A stretch of DNA of 50,675 nucleotides, taken from the NCBI RefSeq assembly GCF_002796985.1, contig NZ_PEKX01000013.1, positions 1 to 50,675 on the forward strand, written 5' to 3'. The notes under the pieces are model-generated. The model did no database searches. It saw only the letters and a list, made by a program, of their open reading frames with translations, and was not told the origin of the DNA. The position numbers and the translations under genes were made by a program. This DNA comes from Pseudomonas sp. Its GTDB lineage: Bacteria; Pseudomonadota; Gammaproteobacteria; Pseudomonadales; Pseudomonadaceae. Positions 34,455 to 43,381 of the stretch are shown piece after piece; positions within the stretch are counted from its first letter, which is position 1, and each line of letters starts with the position of its first letter.

Positions 34455-35468
34455 TTAGAAGTAGCCGTACTGCTTTCCGACATATTCGGAGGTCATGCAT
34501 TGCAATACGCCACTGTATCCAAGGGAGAAGTAGACAATATCTCCGACCTGGTACCCCGACTTGGAGTGGGTGGCATCCAGTATCAGATGATCCGAACTGG
34601 CTCCGAGGACTTTTACGCCTGGGTCAAGCGGTCTTAGTTGAGAAAAGGAAACATCCTGTTCACCAATCGCCCCAAGAGCACGATGGTGTACGCCGAGATT
34701 TTCGAAAACAGGTTTTCTACCCATCGCATCCAGTGCCGTGGAGTGTTCCGGAACGGAGGGTTTGTCTTTCAGTTCGATGATTTCCACGCCAATTTTCACG
34801 GCATCCTGGCGGGTATTGGGGATGGGCTCGTCATTCAGGCCGAAGCCCATGATCAGCGAGGCGCCGAGGCGCAGTTGGTTCACCCCTTCGGGCAGCCCAC
34901 CATTCATGAGCAGGAACAACGCGGAGGAGCTGGCACCGGAGATGGTGCGCAAGCGGATGTTGAGTTCTTCCTCGATTTCCCGGGCCAGGTCGACCAGCAC
35001 TTGCTGGTTCTCGGTACTGGGCTCCACCCCGCCGTAGCAGGCGAGGTTGGCGCCCAGCCCTTCCAGCACAAGGCCCGGCAGCTCCTCGTGGACGAGGCGA
35101 GCCAGACGTTTGGTTTCCCTCGGGTCGATGCAGCCTTCGCGCAGGTCGCCCAGGTCGTGCATGAGGATGACCCGGTGCTTCTTGTGCTGGGCCACCGCCG
35201 CGGCGGAAAGCGCACGGAGGGTATGTTCCTCGGAGTTCAGGGAAATATCGGCGTAGGCAACTATCTCGTGCGTCATGCTTATTTGCGGAAGGCGCAGCAA
35301 TAGTTTATCGACCGGCAAACTGGCAATCTTCTTCAGGTTCTGAATTCTGGAGTCAGCGATGGTTTTGACGCCGCCTTCGATCATCGCCTTGGCGACATTC
35401 GCCGCTTCGCAACTCAGTTTATTTACACCAATAGGTTCAACGCCATGTTCTCGACAAAGTTCGATCAT
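34455..35468 (-). CDS. PLP-dependent ornithine/alanine racemase-like protein; N-terminus cut by TAG
   Basis: This is an Alr/Orr-type fold: VEPIGVNKLSCEA holds the PLP lysine (residue 39 of the full frame). Then come TIADSRIQNL, VILMHDLGDLREGC, GLGANLACYGGVEPST, SGASSSALFLL and QLRLGASLIMGFG, with a C-terminal barrel (YQVGDIVYFSLGYSGVL). The family interconverts L and D forms of ornithine or similar amino acids. The open frame starts at ATG 35468, but the same frame continues to a better start at 35534 with AAGGAG; codon 4 of that longer frame is TAG. The 18 codons between (FPCLFVNLAVIRDN...) code for the usual first strand, so the gene is either recently broken, read through, or started inside. 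Confidence 0.8.
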   Translation of the reverse strand: MIELCREHGVEPIGVNKLSCEAANVAKAMIEGGVKTIADSRIQNLKKIASLPVDKLLLRLPQISMTHEIVAYADISLNSEEHTLRALSAAAVAQHKKHRVILMHDLGDLREGCIDPRETKRLARLVHEELPGLVLEGLGANLACYGGVEPSTENQQVLVDLAREIEEELNIRLRTISGASSSALFLLMNGGLPEGVNQLRLGASLIMGFGLNDEPIPNTRQDAVKIGVEIIELKDKPSVPEHSTALDAMGRKPVFENLGVHHRALGAIGEQDVSFSQLRPLDPGVKVLGASSDHLILDATHSKSGYQVGDIVYFSLGYSGVLQCMTSEYVGKQYGYF

Positions 35469-35534
35469 TGCGCGGGTGTTGTCGCGAATGACTGCCAGGT
35501 TGACGAACAGGCACGGAAAGTCCTAGGCTCTCAT
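35469..35534 (-). other. Ancestral 5' end of the racemase gene with in-frame amber codon
   Basis: AAGGAG and then ATG (35532-35534) are followed by AGA, GCC, TAG (35523-35525), then 18 codons in frame with the racemase, translating as DFPCLFVNLAVIRDNTRA. This is normal N-terminal Orr/Alr sequence. CAG to TAG is the simplest origin. No GTG or TTG occurs between the TAG and the ATG at 35468. Confidence 0.8.
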
Positions 35535-35883
35535 CGTCAGTCTCCTTACATGAGAAGCTGGTTACTTTGATGGGTGGCCGGGCCAGGAGGGAGGTGGTCA
35601 GGTCGCCTGAGTCTGTCCACTTGGTTGCCAAGGGCGACAGGCTATGTTGATGAGAAGAAGATTACTCTCTTGTTTTTGTCGTGATAGTGCGACTGTGCGG
35701 CGACTTGATTTGCAGCAATATCCCCAATTCCAAATATTGACGCCAAACAATGGTTTTCAGGCGCACGCCAAGTCGGGCTCTGCTAATTCCGTTTCATGCT
35801 GTACTGCGAAAAGGCAATCCAGGTAGGTCGGAAAGAAGTTCAAGCGTCAAGGGAAAATCAGCCCTCGCCGGCGCGATGAACGC
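35535..35883. other. A/T-richer leader region of the racemase-antiporter operon
   Basis: No gene is supported in these 349 bases. The DNA is noticeably richer in A and T than its surroundings and presumably carries the promoter of the racemase-antiporter operon. A GG-N10-GC spacing on the minus strand near 35710-35730 recalls a sigma-54 site, but the rest of the consensus is poor. The tail abuts the LuxR gene stop at 35884. Confidence 0.5.
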
Positions 35884-36825
35884 CTACCCGGCATCACCGC
35901 GCAGTGCCTCTCCCAGCGAGATCTTGTTCGAGACATTGAGCTTCAGATAGCACTGCTGAAGGTAGCCCCGGACCGTGGCCGGCTTGAGCCCGAGGTCGCG
36001 GGCGATCTCCTTGTGTGAGCCACCGGCCGCATACGCGCGCGCCACCATTTCCTCCCGGCGTGTCAGCCCCAGGCTGACACGCAGCTGCAGGCTCAGGTGG
36101 CAGCTTCCGTCCTCGCCCTGGGAGACCGAGACATCCAGCGTGCGCCCCTGCCACTCCCCTGCACCGAGATGAACCATACCGAGCAGCGCACTGGGCAAGT
36201 GCCCGCCAAACCACTCGGGAAACTCCGCCATCAGCACCTGGCAGAAAGCGGGCGTGGCCTGCTCCAGCCAAGCCTGTTTGCTCACGGTTGCGGTCAACTG
36301 GCGGGCATTGGCCTGCTCGCTTGGCGACGTGGCCAGCGCCTGCTTCTCCTCGGCCAGGAACAGATGGGGAATCAGCAACTCGACCAACGCGCGGTCGTCT
36401 TCGGTGAACAGCGGTAGCGAGTCGTCGCGGTAGATCGATAGAAAATGCACCAGCCCTGTGTCCCGCACGGGTATCGCCGTCGACAGGGCTGACGCAATGC
36501 CGTAGCTCGCGTCGAAGTCCTCCGGCGCCTCGTAGCTGCTGTAACGCACCGTGACGCCGGGATGCTCGATGACGGTGTGCGCCAACTCGTCGAGCTCGGC
36601 GCTGCAGAGCCAGTCATCGGCGAATCCGGCGGGGAGTCGATGCAGATAGCTCTGCAGCACCTGGGGTGAGCCACCTCGCAAGTGCGCCACTCCCCACCAC
36701 GCGGCGCTGATGGGCAGGTGCTCCTCCAGCAACGCCAGGGCGCTGCTGCGGAAACTCTCCAGCGTCGACTGTGCGGAGAGTCGGTGCCATGCCAATAGCA
36801 GAGAGGACAGCGTTGCGAGTTGCAT
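35884..36825 (-). CDS. LuxR family transcriptional regulator
   Basis: The 313-residue protein has a C-terminal LuxR/GerE helix-turn-helix: LTRREEMVARAYAAGGSHKEIARDLGLKPATVRGYLQQCYLKLNVSNKISL. The N-terminal part (about 1-240) is a GAF-like or PAS-like sensor (LPISAAWWGVAHL, DTGLVHFLSIYRDDSLPLFTEDDRALVELLIPHL) with no receiver or acyl-homoserine-lactone motif. The start at 36825 gives a clean N-terminus; the upstream frame to 36972 is arginine-rich intergenic DNA. It sits between the racemase-antiporter operon (same strand) and the divergent serine hydrolase, either of which it may regulate. Confidence 0.85.
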   Translation of the reverse strand: MQLATLSSLLLAWHRLSAQSTLESFRSSALALLEEHLPISAAWWGVAHLRGGSPQVLQSYLHRLPAGFADDWLCSAELDELAHTVIEHPGVTVRYSSYEAPEDFDASYGIASALSTAIPVRDTGLVHFLSIYRDDSLPLFTEDDRALVELLIPHLFLAEEKQALATSPSEQANARQLTATVSKQAWLEQATPAFCQVLMAEFPEWFGGHLPSALLGMVHLGAGEWQGRTLDVSVSQGEDGSCHLSLQLRVSLGLTRREEMVARAYAAGGSHKEIARDLGLKPATVRGYLQQCYLKLNVSNKISLGEALRGDAG

Positions 36826-37023
36826 GTTGTCGCGGGCCCTTCCCGAGCCGGTGACAGGATGATCGGCCGATTCTACGCAGCTGACTTTGGCGCGCCTACA
36901 TCGATTGCCCAGTGCATTTGCAGGGTTGGCGGCGCCCCGCTCTCTTGCTGAACTGGCGCCTCGCGCTCCCACGACGCTGGTTGAGCGGACAACAACAAGA
37001 ACCGTGAAGGAAACAGGAAAGCT

Positions 37024-38484
37024 ATGAACGTGAGAACCCGTGGCATCACGACGCTGTTCGTTGCGTCAGTTTCGGCAATCGGTGCGCTCAGTGCCTATGC
37101 CAGCACCGAAGGAGCCACTCCGGCGGCACTCGAACAGCCGCTGCCGGACCCGAAGAACCTTTTCTCCTGGACGACCGAGGAAAAGGTCGCCGGGTTCAGC
37201 CATAGCGCCAACCTGTACGGCACCGAGGCCTTCCGGCGCGGCACCGATGTGCTCGCCCTGCCCGCCGCAAGCGCGGCCCTGAAGGCTCGGGCGCAGGCAG
37301 TCACCTATCAATACGGCAGCAGCGCCGATGGCACCGCCAAGCGTGACAACACGGTCGACGACTACATGGCCCACAGCAAGGCCACCGGCCTGCTGGTGAT
37401 CAAGGACGGTGCCGTCGTCCTCGAGAAGTACGCAATGGGCGTCAACGCCGCCACGGTCTGGGACAGCAAGTCGGTCGGCAAGTCGGTCGCCTCCACGCTG
37501 ATGGGCGTCGCCATCAAGGATGGCCAAATCAAGAGCCTGGACGACACCGTCGAGCAGTACATCCCCGAGCTCAAGGGGTCCGCCTACGAAGGCGTCTCCC
37601 TGCGCGACATGCTGCGCATGAGCTCCGGCGTGAGTTGGGACGAAAACTACCTGGACCCGGAATCCGACATCGTGGCGCAGCTGGGTTGCCAGCGTGACGA
37701 GGCCGACACCGCGGGCTGCATGCTCAAGCTCATGCAGCAGTTGAAACGCAGCGTGGACCCGGCAACGGGCAAGCCTGTCGCACCGGGTGAGGTCTTCAAC
37801 TACAGCACCGGGGAGGCCTACCTGAGCGGCCTGGTGGTGCAACGGGCCACCGGGAAAAGCCTGGCCAAATACCTTGAACAGAAGATCTGGCAACCCTTCG
37901 GCATGGAGGCCGATGGCAACTACTGGACCTCAAACGGCGTGTCCTTCGGTGGCGGCGGGTTCAATGCGACGCTGCGCGATTACGGCCGCTTCGGGCTGTT
38001 CTTCCTCAACAACGGACGCCTGCCCAATGGCTCGGCCGTGCTGCCGGACAACTGGGTGCGGGACGCCACGACCTGGACTCTGGCCTCGGCCGAACCTGGC
38101 GTGACGGATAACGGCCAGTACGGCTACATGTGGTGGTTCAGCCCCGCCTACGAGGATGGCGTCCACCAGCCAGCGCCGCTGTTTGCCAAGATTGGCGCCC
38201 CGCTGCAAAACACCACCAACCCGGCCGGGGCGGTGCCGATCCAGGGGCGCCCCGCCATTCAGGGGCTGCCGGGTTCGGTGTCCGACTGGACGTTCGCGGC
38301 GATCGGGGTGTTCGGCCAGATGATTGCGATCAACCAGAAAGAGAACCTGGTCGTCGTCCAATGGTCGGTCTGGGACAAGCCCGATCCGACCTGTTGCGAC
38401 GCCTCGGAATCGGGCTATATCGCCAGCAACCCCTACGGTGAAGAGTCGACCTTCCTGAATGCCGTGATCAGCGCCTTGCATTGA
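37024..38484 (+). CDS. Periplasmic serine hydrolase (beta-lactamase / 6-aminohexanoate-dimer hydrolase fold)
   Basis: This 486-residue protein has a Sec signal (about 1-26, ends AYA). The catalytic pattern is SVGK (S150, K153) in WDSKSVGKSVASTLMG, the tyrosine motif YST (Y260) in GEVFNYSTGEAYLSGL, and LRMSSGVSWDENY between them. This is the class C beta-lactamase/DD-peptidase/NylB-type fold, usually an esterase or amidase. AAGGAAACAGG lies upstream of the ATG. It is divergent from the LuxR regulator with about 200 bases between. The link with D-amino-acid metabolism next door (D-ornithine from the racemase, periplasmic amide hydrolysis here) is inference only. Confidence 0.87.
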   Translation: MNVRTRGITTLFVASVSAIGALSAYASTEGATPAALEQPLPDPKNLFSWTTEEKVAGFSHSANLYGTEAFRRGTDVLALPAASAALKARAQAVTYQYGSSADGTAKRDNTVDDYMAHSKATGLLVIKDGAVVLEKYAMGVNAATVWDSKSVGKSVASTLMGVAIKDGQIKSLDDTVEQYIPELKGSAYEGVSLRDMLRMSSGVSWDENYLDPESDIVAQLGCQRDEADTAGCMLKLMQQLKRSVDPATGKPVAPGEVFNYSTGEAYLSGLVVQRATGKSLAKYLEQKIWQPFGMEADGNYWTSNGVSFGGGGFNATLRDYGRFGLFFLNNGRLPNGSAVLPDNWVRDATTWTLASAEPGVTDNGQYGYMWWFSPAYEDGVHQPAPLFAKIGAPLQNTTNPAGAVPIQGRPAIQGLPGSVSDWTFAAIGVFGQMIAINQKENLVVVQWSVWDKPDPTCCDASESGYIASNPYGEESTFLNAVISALH

Positions 38485-38492
38485 CGCGCGCA

Positions 38493-38545
38493 CAGGGGGC
38501 CGGCAACGGTTGTTCGAACAGAACGTCTGTTGAGTGCGCCCCCTG
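38493..38545. terminator. Inverted repeat between convergent genes
   Basis: CAGGGGGC (38493-38500) and GCCCCCTG (38538-38545) form an 8-bp stem with an inner palindrome TGTTCGAACA in the loop. It lies between the convergent serine hydrolase and MBL genes and could act as a two-way terminator, though it lacks a T-run. Confidence 0.4.
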
Positions 38546-38550
38546 CCCTT

Positions 38551-39366
38551 TCACCCCCAGCGGGATTGCAGATGCCTGACATCCTCCGCGTGAAACTCCA
38601 GGGCCTGCCCGTCCGCCGGAATCAGCAGACGCTCCTGCATCCCCCTTGCACTGGCCGCCTGGCGTAACTCATCGCGGGTTACCGGGCAGTGGTTGATGGC
38701 CTCCAGGTGGTTGGCAATCACCACGCCTTCGCTGAGCGCCGTGAATTCCAGTACCTCGTCGCGCCCCATGATGATGTCCCCACCCAGGTCGAAGCTGGCC
38801 CCGCCGGCCGGCACGACGCTGACCTGCGGACGGCAGCGGCGGACGAAATCGCGAATGGCCGGCGTCAACACCGTATCGCCTGCCAGGTACAGGCTGGGCT
38901 CCCCAGGCAGCTCGATCAGATACCCGCTGCCGTGCTCCATCAAGCTGCCCACCCAGCCTCGGCCATGCTGGCAAGGCACGGTGCGGATCGTGCCATTCAG
39001 GAACGCCACTGGCGCCTCGTGCCCTTCGGCCAGAGGCTGCACATTCAGCTTGCGACGGGCCAGGTACGGGGCGTCGTACGGGGTACAGATGACCGGTATG
39101 TTGCGTGCCCGCAACCAGCGCTCTGCCGCCCGGTCCAGGTGGTCGAAGTGGCCTTTCTGGCAGTGCGTGATGAGGCAGTGAGTCACTGACGCCAGCGCGG
39201 ACTCGGCCACCACCGGCAACTCGACGGTGGGGTTGCGCTGCCGCCCGGCGAACAGCCGCAGTGAGGGCAGCGTGCCTTTACCGGCCAGCATCGGATCGAC
39301 TAGCACGCGATGCGCACCCAGTTCGAGGATGAGTGTTGCGTTGCGGATCTGCTGAATCTTCATCAT
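38551..39366 (-). CDS. MBL-fold metal-dependent hydrolase (UlaG-like)
   Basis: The 271-residue protein has the beta-lactamase-fold core: VLVDPMLAGKG, LITHCQKGHFDHLD (metal site, with H, H and D ligands though the first part HCQKGH is not the classic HxHxDH spacing), SLYLAGDTVL and a final VVIANHLEAINH. It resembles the UlaG/YddR-type lactonases or hydrolases often found beside GlxA/AraC regulators. The start at 39366 has AGGGG upstream; the longer frame runs into the divergent regulator. Altered first metal motif: the residues given are as read, with no claim of loss of activity. Confidence 0.85.
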   Translation of the reverse strand: MMKIQQIRNATLILELGAHRVLVDPMLAGKGTLPSLRLFAGRQRNPTVELPVVAESALASVTHCLITHCQKGHFDHLDRAAERWLRARNIPVICTPYDAPYLARRKLNVQPLAEGHEAPVAFLNGTIRTVPCQHGRGWVGSLMEHGSGYLIELPGEPSLYLAGDTVLTPAIRDFVRRCRPQVSVVPAGGASFDLGGDIIMGRDEVLEFTALSEGVVIANHLEAINHCPVTRDELRQAASARGMQERLLIPADGQALEFHAEDVRHLQSRWG

Positions 39367-39454
39367 GAGCCCCTGTTCAGTGAGAGCCTCATGGTGCCTG
39401 TGCGCAGATGCGTCCATAATGGCAGTCTTTGACACATTTGATTCAATTCAAGCC

Positions 39455-40423
39455 ATGACCAAACCACTGAGCGTTGGCCTCCTGCTGTTCCCTGGCTGCA
39501 TGCCCGCCGGGCTGCTGGCCTTCGGCGATATGCTGCACGCCGCCAACCGGCGCACCGGACGGGCACTCTTTGCAACGCACTACGTTGCCCTGGCGCGTGG
39601 TCCCGTCGAATGCGCCCACGGCATGCTGCTGAACGCGAGCCTCGGGCTTGCCGAAGCGAAAATCGATGCCCTGCTGATTCCAGGATTCTGGGCCGAGTCC
39701 GCTGAACAGGTGGCCGCCACTCTCGAAGCCAACGCGCCATTGCTCAGAGCACTGGCGCGACTGAACAAGCAGTGCAGCCTGTGGAGCTATTGCACCGGCG
39801 TCAGCCTGGTCGCTGCGGCCGGGCGTCTGGCGGGCAACGACGCGACGGTGACCTGGTGGCTGGCCGACACCTTGCGTACGCGCTTCCCCGATATCCGCTG
39901 GCAAACCGAGCGGCACTGCATCTTCACCGCGCACAGTGCGACAGCCAGCGGCGTCAATGGCTACCTGCCGATTGCCCAGGCACTGCTCGAACGAAACCTG
40001 AACCAGACGGAGTTCCACGACCTGATCCGCCTGATGGTGCTGCCTCGGCCGATCCAGGCGCATGACGCCTTCCAGGCCATCAGCCTGATCGAGCAGCCCA
40101 GTGACTTGCTTCGGCGTCTGCACACCCTGGTCCAGCGGTTGCCCGCCGAGCAGATCACCCTCCAGAAGCTCGCTGGCGAACTGGGCCTGTCGGAGCGCAC
40201 CCTGGCGCGCAGAGTCGGCTCCGAAACCAGCACCTCCGTGGCCGCCTACGCCAGACGCATCAAGCTGGGCCAGGTTGGCGAGCGCTTGACCTTCACCGCG
40301 GCGCCGATCAAGTCGATCAGCCACGAACTGGGCTTCAGCAGCGAATCCAACCTGCGCAGGATGTTCAAGGAACTGACCCAGTTGACGCCCGCCGAGTACC
40401 GCGAGCGATTTTCCCGCTACTGA
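39455..40423 (+). CDS. GlxA family (DJ-1/PfpI + AraC) transcriptional regulator
   Basis: This 322-residue protein joins a DJ-1/PfpI-like domain (about 1-190: LSVGLLLFPGCMPAGLLAFGDMLHAAN, ALLIPGFWAES, SLWSYCTGVSLVAAAGRLAGNDATVTWWL) to an AraC helix-turn-helix pair (ITLQKLAGELGLSERTLARRVGSET ... IKSISHELGFSSESNLRRMFKELTQLTPAEYRERF). The cysteine at the nucleophile elbow is present. It is divergent from the MBL gene with only about 90 bases between, so it probably regulates it. Starts at 39419 or 39365 are possible, but the latter would overlap the MBL gene. Confidence 0.87.
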   Translation: MTKPLSVGLLLFPGCMPAGLLAFGDMLHAANRRTGRALFATHYVALARGPVECAHGMLLNASLGLAEAKIDALLIPGFWAESAEQVAATLEANAPLLRALARLNKQCSLWSYCTGVSLVAAAGRLAGNDATVTWWLADTLRTRFPDIRWQTERHCIFTAHSATASGVNGYLPIAQALLERNLNQTEFHDLIRLMVLPRPIQAHDAFQAISLIEQPSDLLRRLHTLVQRLPAEQITLQKLAGELGLSERTLARRVGSETSTSVAAYARRIKLGQVGERLTFTAAPIKSISHELGFSSESNLRRMFKELTQLTPAEYRERFSRY

Positions 40424-40531
40424 CGCTGCGGTGCTCCGGCGGGCGTGTCGCAAAAGAACAGGCGCCTTGCCGGAGCATGCGCCGCCATTCCCCGTTACCG
40501 CCCTCGCGCTCGCCGGCCGCCGCGCCGCTCA

Positions 40532-41431
40532 CTAACGAGCGGTCGCGCCCTCATTCATCAGGTAAGTCACCAACTGCCGCGCGTGGGAAGTCAGGGCGTC
40601 CCAGCTCGGCACGCAGATGCGCAATTCGCGGGTCGCCCAGGCGTCCTCCAGCGCGACCACCACCACCGGCAGCTCCTGCGCGAGCCGCGTTGCCGCGGCC
40701 TCGGGCAGCATGGCCACCCCTACCCGCTGGGCGACCAACTGGGCGATGGCGTCGAAACTCGGTGCGCGCACGCGCACCTTCAGGGGCAGCGCATTGCGCA
40801 CCGCCATCGCCTCGACGAAGCGTTGCATCGCACGCTCGGCGGGCAGGCAGACGAAAGCGAAGCCCAGCGCATCGCGCAGGCTGGGCAGGTGCTGGCTGGC
40901 CAACGGGTGCTCCTGCGGCACCAGCAGCACCAGCTTGTCGTGGCGAAACGGCAGCGATAGCAGGCCCGCGGTGGGCAGGTTGCCGTCGTACACACCGATG
41001 TCGATCTCGCCATTCTGCACGGCGCGCAGCACGTCCTTGCTGTTCTGCTCGATCAGTTGCAGGTCGACTTCCGGATAGTCCGCCAGGAACGGCCCCAGCG
41101 CGGTGGGCAGGAAGGTGCTGTTGGCCACGGTGGAAGCCGCCAGGCGCAAGGTGATGCGGCGCTCGCCGTTCAGCTCCTGCAGGGTGTCCTTGAGCTGCCG
41201 CGCCTCTTTGAGCACACGCTGGCTGGCTTCCAGTACCAGCCGTCCGGCCGGGGTGAGTGTCATGCCGTCGCTGCGCCGCGAGAACAGCGAAAGCCCGCAG
41301 CGCTCCTCGAACAGGCGCAGGCGATTGCTCGCAGCCGAGACCGCCACCGGCACCGAGGCTGCCGCCTTGCTCAGGCTGCCAGTGCTGGCGATGGCGGCGA
41401 TGAGGCGCAGGTCGGCAAGGTCGAAATGCAT
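40532..41431 (-). CDS. LysR family transcriptional regulator (divergent from EamA exporter)
   Basis: This 299-residue regulator has the LysR winged helix (LADLRLIAAIASTGSLSKAAASVPVAVSAASNRLRLFEERCGLSLFSRR) and a substrate domain with FLPTALGPFLADYPEVDLQL, GEIDIGVYDG and AQRVGVAMLPE. It is divergent from the EamA gene at 41537 with about 105 bases between; the pair matches the common Pseudomonas layout in which a LysR controls a drug/metabolite exporter. A T/A-rich stretch containing TTCGCGAA and TAGCG...CGCTA-like symmetry lies in the gap. Confidence 0.9.
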   Translation of the reverse strand: MHFDLADLRLIAAIASTGSLSKAAASVPVAVSAASNRLRLFEERCGLSLFSRRSDGMTLTPAGRLVLEASQRVLKEARQLKDTLQELNGERRITLRLAASTVANSTFLPTALGPFLADYPEVDLQLIEQNSKDVLRAVQNGEIDIGVYDGNLPTAGLLSLPFRHDKLVLLVPQEHPLASQHLPSLRDALGFAFVCLPAERAMQRFVEAMAVRNALPLKVRVRAPSFDAIAQLVAQRVGVAMLPEAAATRLAQELPVVVVALEDAWATRELRICVPSWDALTSHARQLVTYLMNEGATAR

Positions 41432-41536
41432 GTCGCGTTCTCCAAAAACGAAAGTGTTGTTCGCGAAGTAGCGATTCTAGCGAAACAGCCTTATCTCTAG
41501 AATAAAGCCTTTTCCCTGCCTTGCAGCCGCACCGCC

Positions 41537-42511
41537 ATGAATAGCCTGACCTCCCTCTACCAGCGCAGCCTGCACAACGGCGTGCTGTTTGCCGTGTTGT
41601 CCGCCACCGGTTTCAGCCTCAAGGCGGTGTTCGTGAAGCTCTCCTACGCCGCCGCGCCGGTGGATGCGCTGACAGTGCTGGCCATTCGCATGGGGCTGGC
41701 GCTGCCGCTGTTCCTCTGGCTGATCTGGCTGAGCAGGAGCCCGGACCAGCCGCGCCTTTCGCTGGCCGACGGGGTGCGCATCCTGTTGCTCGGGCTGTTC
41801 GGCTACTACCTGTCCAGCCTGTTCGACTTCTACGGCCTGCAGTACATCAGCGCAGGCCTTGAGCGCTTGATCCTGTTCACCTACCCCACCCTGGTGCTGC
41901 TCCTGCAGATGGGCGTGACCCGTGAACGACCGGACTCCCGCACGCTGGCCGCGATGGGCCTGTGCTACCTGGGCCTGGGCATCGCCCTGGTGCACGACAT
42001 CAAGGTGGAAGGCGGCAATGGGCAGATCCTGCTGGGCGCCCTCTGGGTGTTCGCCAGCGCCGTCACCTACGCCCTGTATTACATGGGCACGGCGGCCGTG
42101 GTGCGCCGTGTCGGCTCGATGCGCCTGGCCGGGCTGGCCGGTGGCGCTTCATCGGTCATGGTGCTGGTCCACTACGCCGTGAGCGGCGACGTGCAGCAAC
42201 TGGCGACGTTGCCTGGCGCAGTGTGGCTGCACGGTTCGCTGATGGCGCTGATCTCCACCGTGCTGCCGATCTACTGGATGGCGCTGGCCATCCAGCGCAT
42301 GGGCGCCACCCACGCCGCCGCCTTCGGCAACCTGGGGCCGGTGCTGACCGTTTTCGCCTCGTGGGCACTGCTCAACGAGGCGATCTCGATCTACCAGTTG
42401 GCCGGCCTGGCGCTGGTGCTCTTCGGCGTGTCGCGGCTGTCCGGTGGCAAGGCTGCGAAGCCCCGGAGCGCGCCGAAACAGCAGCCCGAGGATGGCCGGA
42501 CCTCGAGCTGA
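41537..42511 (+). CDS. EamA family drug/metabolite transporter
   Basis: The 324-residue protein has ten membrane helices in two EamA repeats (GVLFAVLSATGFSLKAVFVKLSY ... and LLGALWVFASAVTYALYYMGTAAVV ... GATHAAAFGNLGPVLTVFASWALLNE). It is likely an exporter of amino acids or other small metabolites. The divergent LysR gene is its probable regulator. The C-terminus is a short basic tail (KAAKPRSAPKQ). The downstream GNAT gene starts 124 bases later on the same strand. Confidence 0.88.
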   Translation: MNSLTSLYQRSLHNGVLFAVLSATGFSLKAVFVKLSYAAAPVDALTVLAIRMGLALPLFLWLIWLSRSPDQPRLSLADGVRILLLGLFGYYLSSLFDFYGLQYISAGLERLILFTYPTLVLLLQMGVTRERPDSRTLAAMGLCYLGLGIALVHDIKVEGGNGQILLGALWVFASAVTYALYYMGTAAVVRRVGSMRLAGLAGGASSVMVLVHYAVSGDVQQLATLPGAVWLHGSLMALISTVLPIYWMALAIQRMGATHAAAFGNLGPVLTVFASWALLNEAISIYQLAGLALVLFGVSRLSGGKAAKPRSAPKQQPEDGRTSS

Positions 42512-42634
42512 TTGCCCGCTGCTTTCGACCGTTTCCAGCGCCTCTTCGGGGGCGCAGAACGCTCGGAGCCCGTGGGCGTTACAATGGCGCCCGCACCGAT
42601 CCCCCGGATCGGGCACGCCCGGAGCCCGCTGCAG

Positions 42635-43324
42635 ATGTTCACCCTGGTAAATCTCGACACCCCGCCGCCCGAATCGCTGAAAAGCCAGGTCCTGCAAATG
42701 GTGGTGGACTATTTCAGCGACGTCAGCCCGGTGCCGCTGACGCCCAGCAACCCACTGTTCCAGCTGTACCAGTACGTGATCGGCTACGAGGTGCACCTGT
42801 ACCTGCAGGCCATGGACAGCGCCCAGGACAGCACGGCGCGGCTGATCCTCGCCCTGGATGACGAAGACCCTTCCCAGGTGCTGGGTTTCGCCCTGTACCT
42901 GCCGAGCCCGGACGATGCCGAGGCCTGCACGCTGGCCTACCTGGCCGTCCAGGCCAGCCACCGTCGACACGGAATCGCCCGCGCCCTGCTGCAGGAGATG
43001 ATTCGTCACCGGCCCCACGCCGAACTGGCGTGCGCCGCCAGCAAGGTGCCGACCTTCGAATCACTGGGGTTCCAGGTGCTCGCCGCGCAAGGCCCACACG
43101 TGCTGCTGAACACCCGCGACCACCGTTCCAACGGCATGGTGGCGGTGCAGGACCTGGCGCCGATCTACCAAACCAAGGAAGTGCGGCAGATCCATACCTA
43201 CCTGGTGCAGCAGAACGGCAGGAAGGCCATGAGCGAGGCGGAAAAGAAGCGTGACCGCCTGCTCGACCAGATGGCCTACCAGGCCCGGACACTGGTGAGC
43301 GAGCGCTTCCCGACGATTCACTGA
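42635..43324 (+). CDS. GNAT family N-acetyltransferase
   Basis: This 229-residue protein has the GNAT core at about residues 65-140: LGFALYLPSPDDAEACTLAYLAVQASHRRHGIARALLQEMI, with the acetyl-CoA loop HRRHGIA. The C-terminal part (KVPTFESLGFQVLAAQGPHVLLN, then a helical tail EAEKKRDRLLDQMAYQARTL) is longer than usual. The ATG at 42635 begins the conserved protein (MFTLVNLDTPPPESLKSQV); the upstream frame is not conserved-looking. The substrate is unknown. It follows the EamA gene but probably has its own promoter. Confidence 0.82.
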   Translation: MFTLVNLDTPPPESLKSQVLQMVVDYFSDVSPVPLTPSNPLFQLYQYVIGYEVHLYLQAMDSAQDSTARLILALDDEDPSQVLGFALYLPSPDDAEACTLAYLAVQASHRRHGIARALLQEMIRHRPHAELACAASKVPTFESLGFQVLAAQGPHVLLNTRDHRSNGMVAVQDLAPIYQTKEVRQIHTYLVQQNGRKAMSEAEKKRDRLLDQMAYQARTLVSERFPTIH

Positions 43325-43381
43325 GCAAGGGAAACGACGGCCAACGCCCGCCTCTACTGGAAGCGCACGAAGGTGGCGCCC

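Noticed and set aside
35705..35735. Sigma-54 promoter for the racemase-antiporter operon
   Set aside because: GG-N10-GC spacing is present but only about 7 of 12 consensus positions match, and the nearby regulator is LuxR-type, not an enhancer-binding protein.
38551..39366. Inactive MBL protein because of the altered HxHxDH motif
   Set aside because: Several UlaG-like proteins have variant first motifs, and other ligands are present, so loss of activity cannot be claimed.
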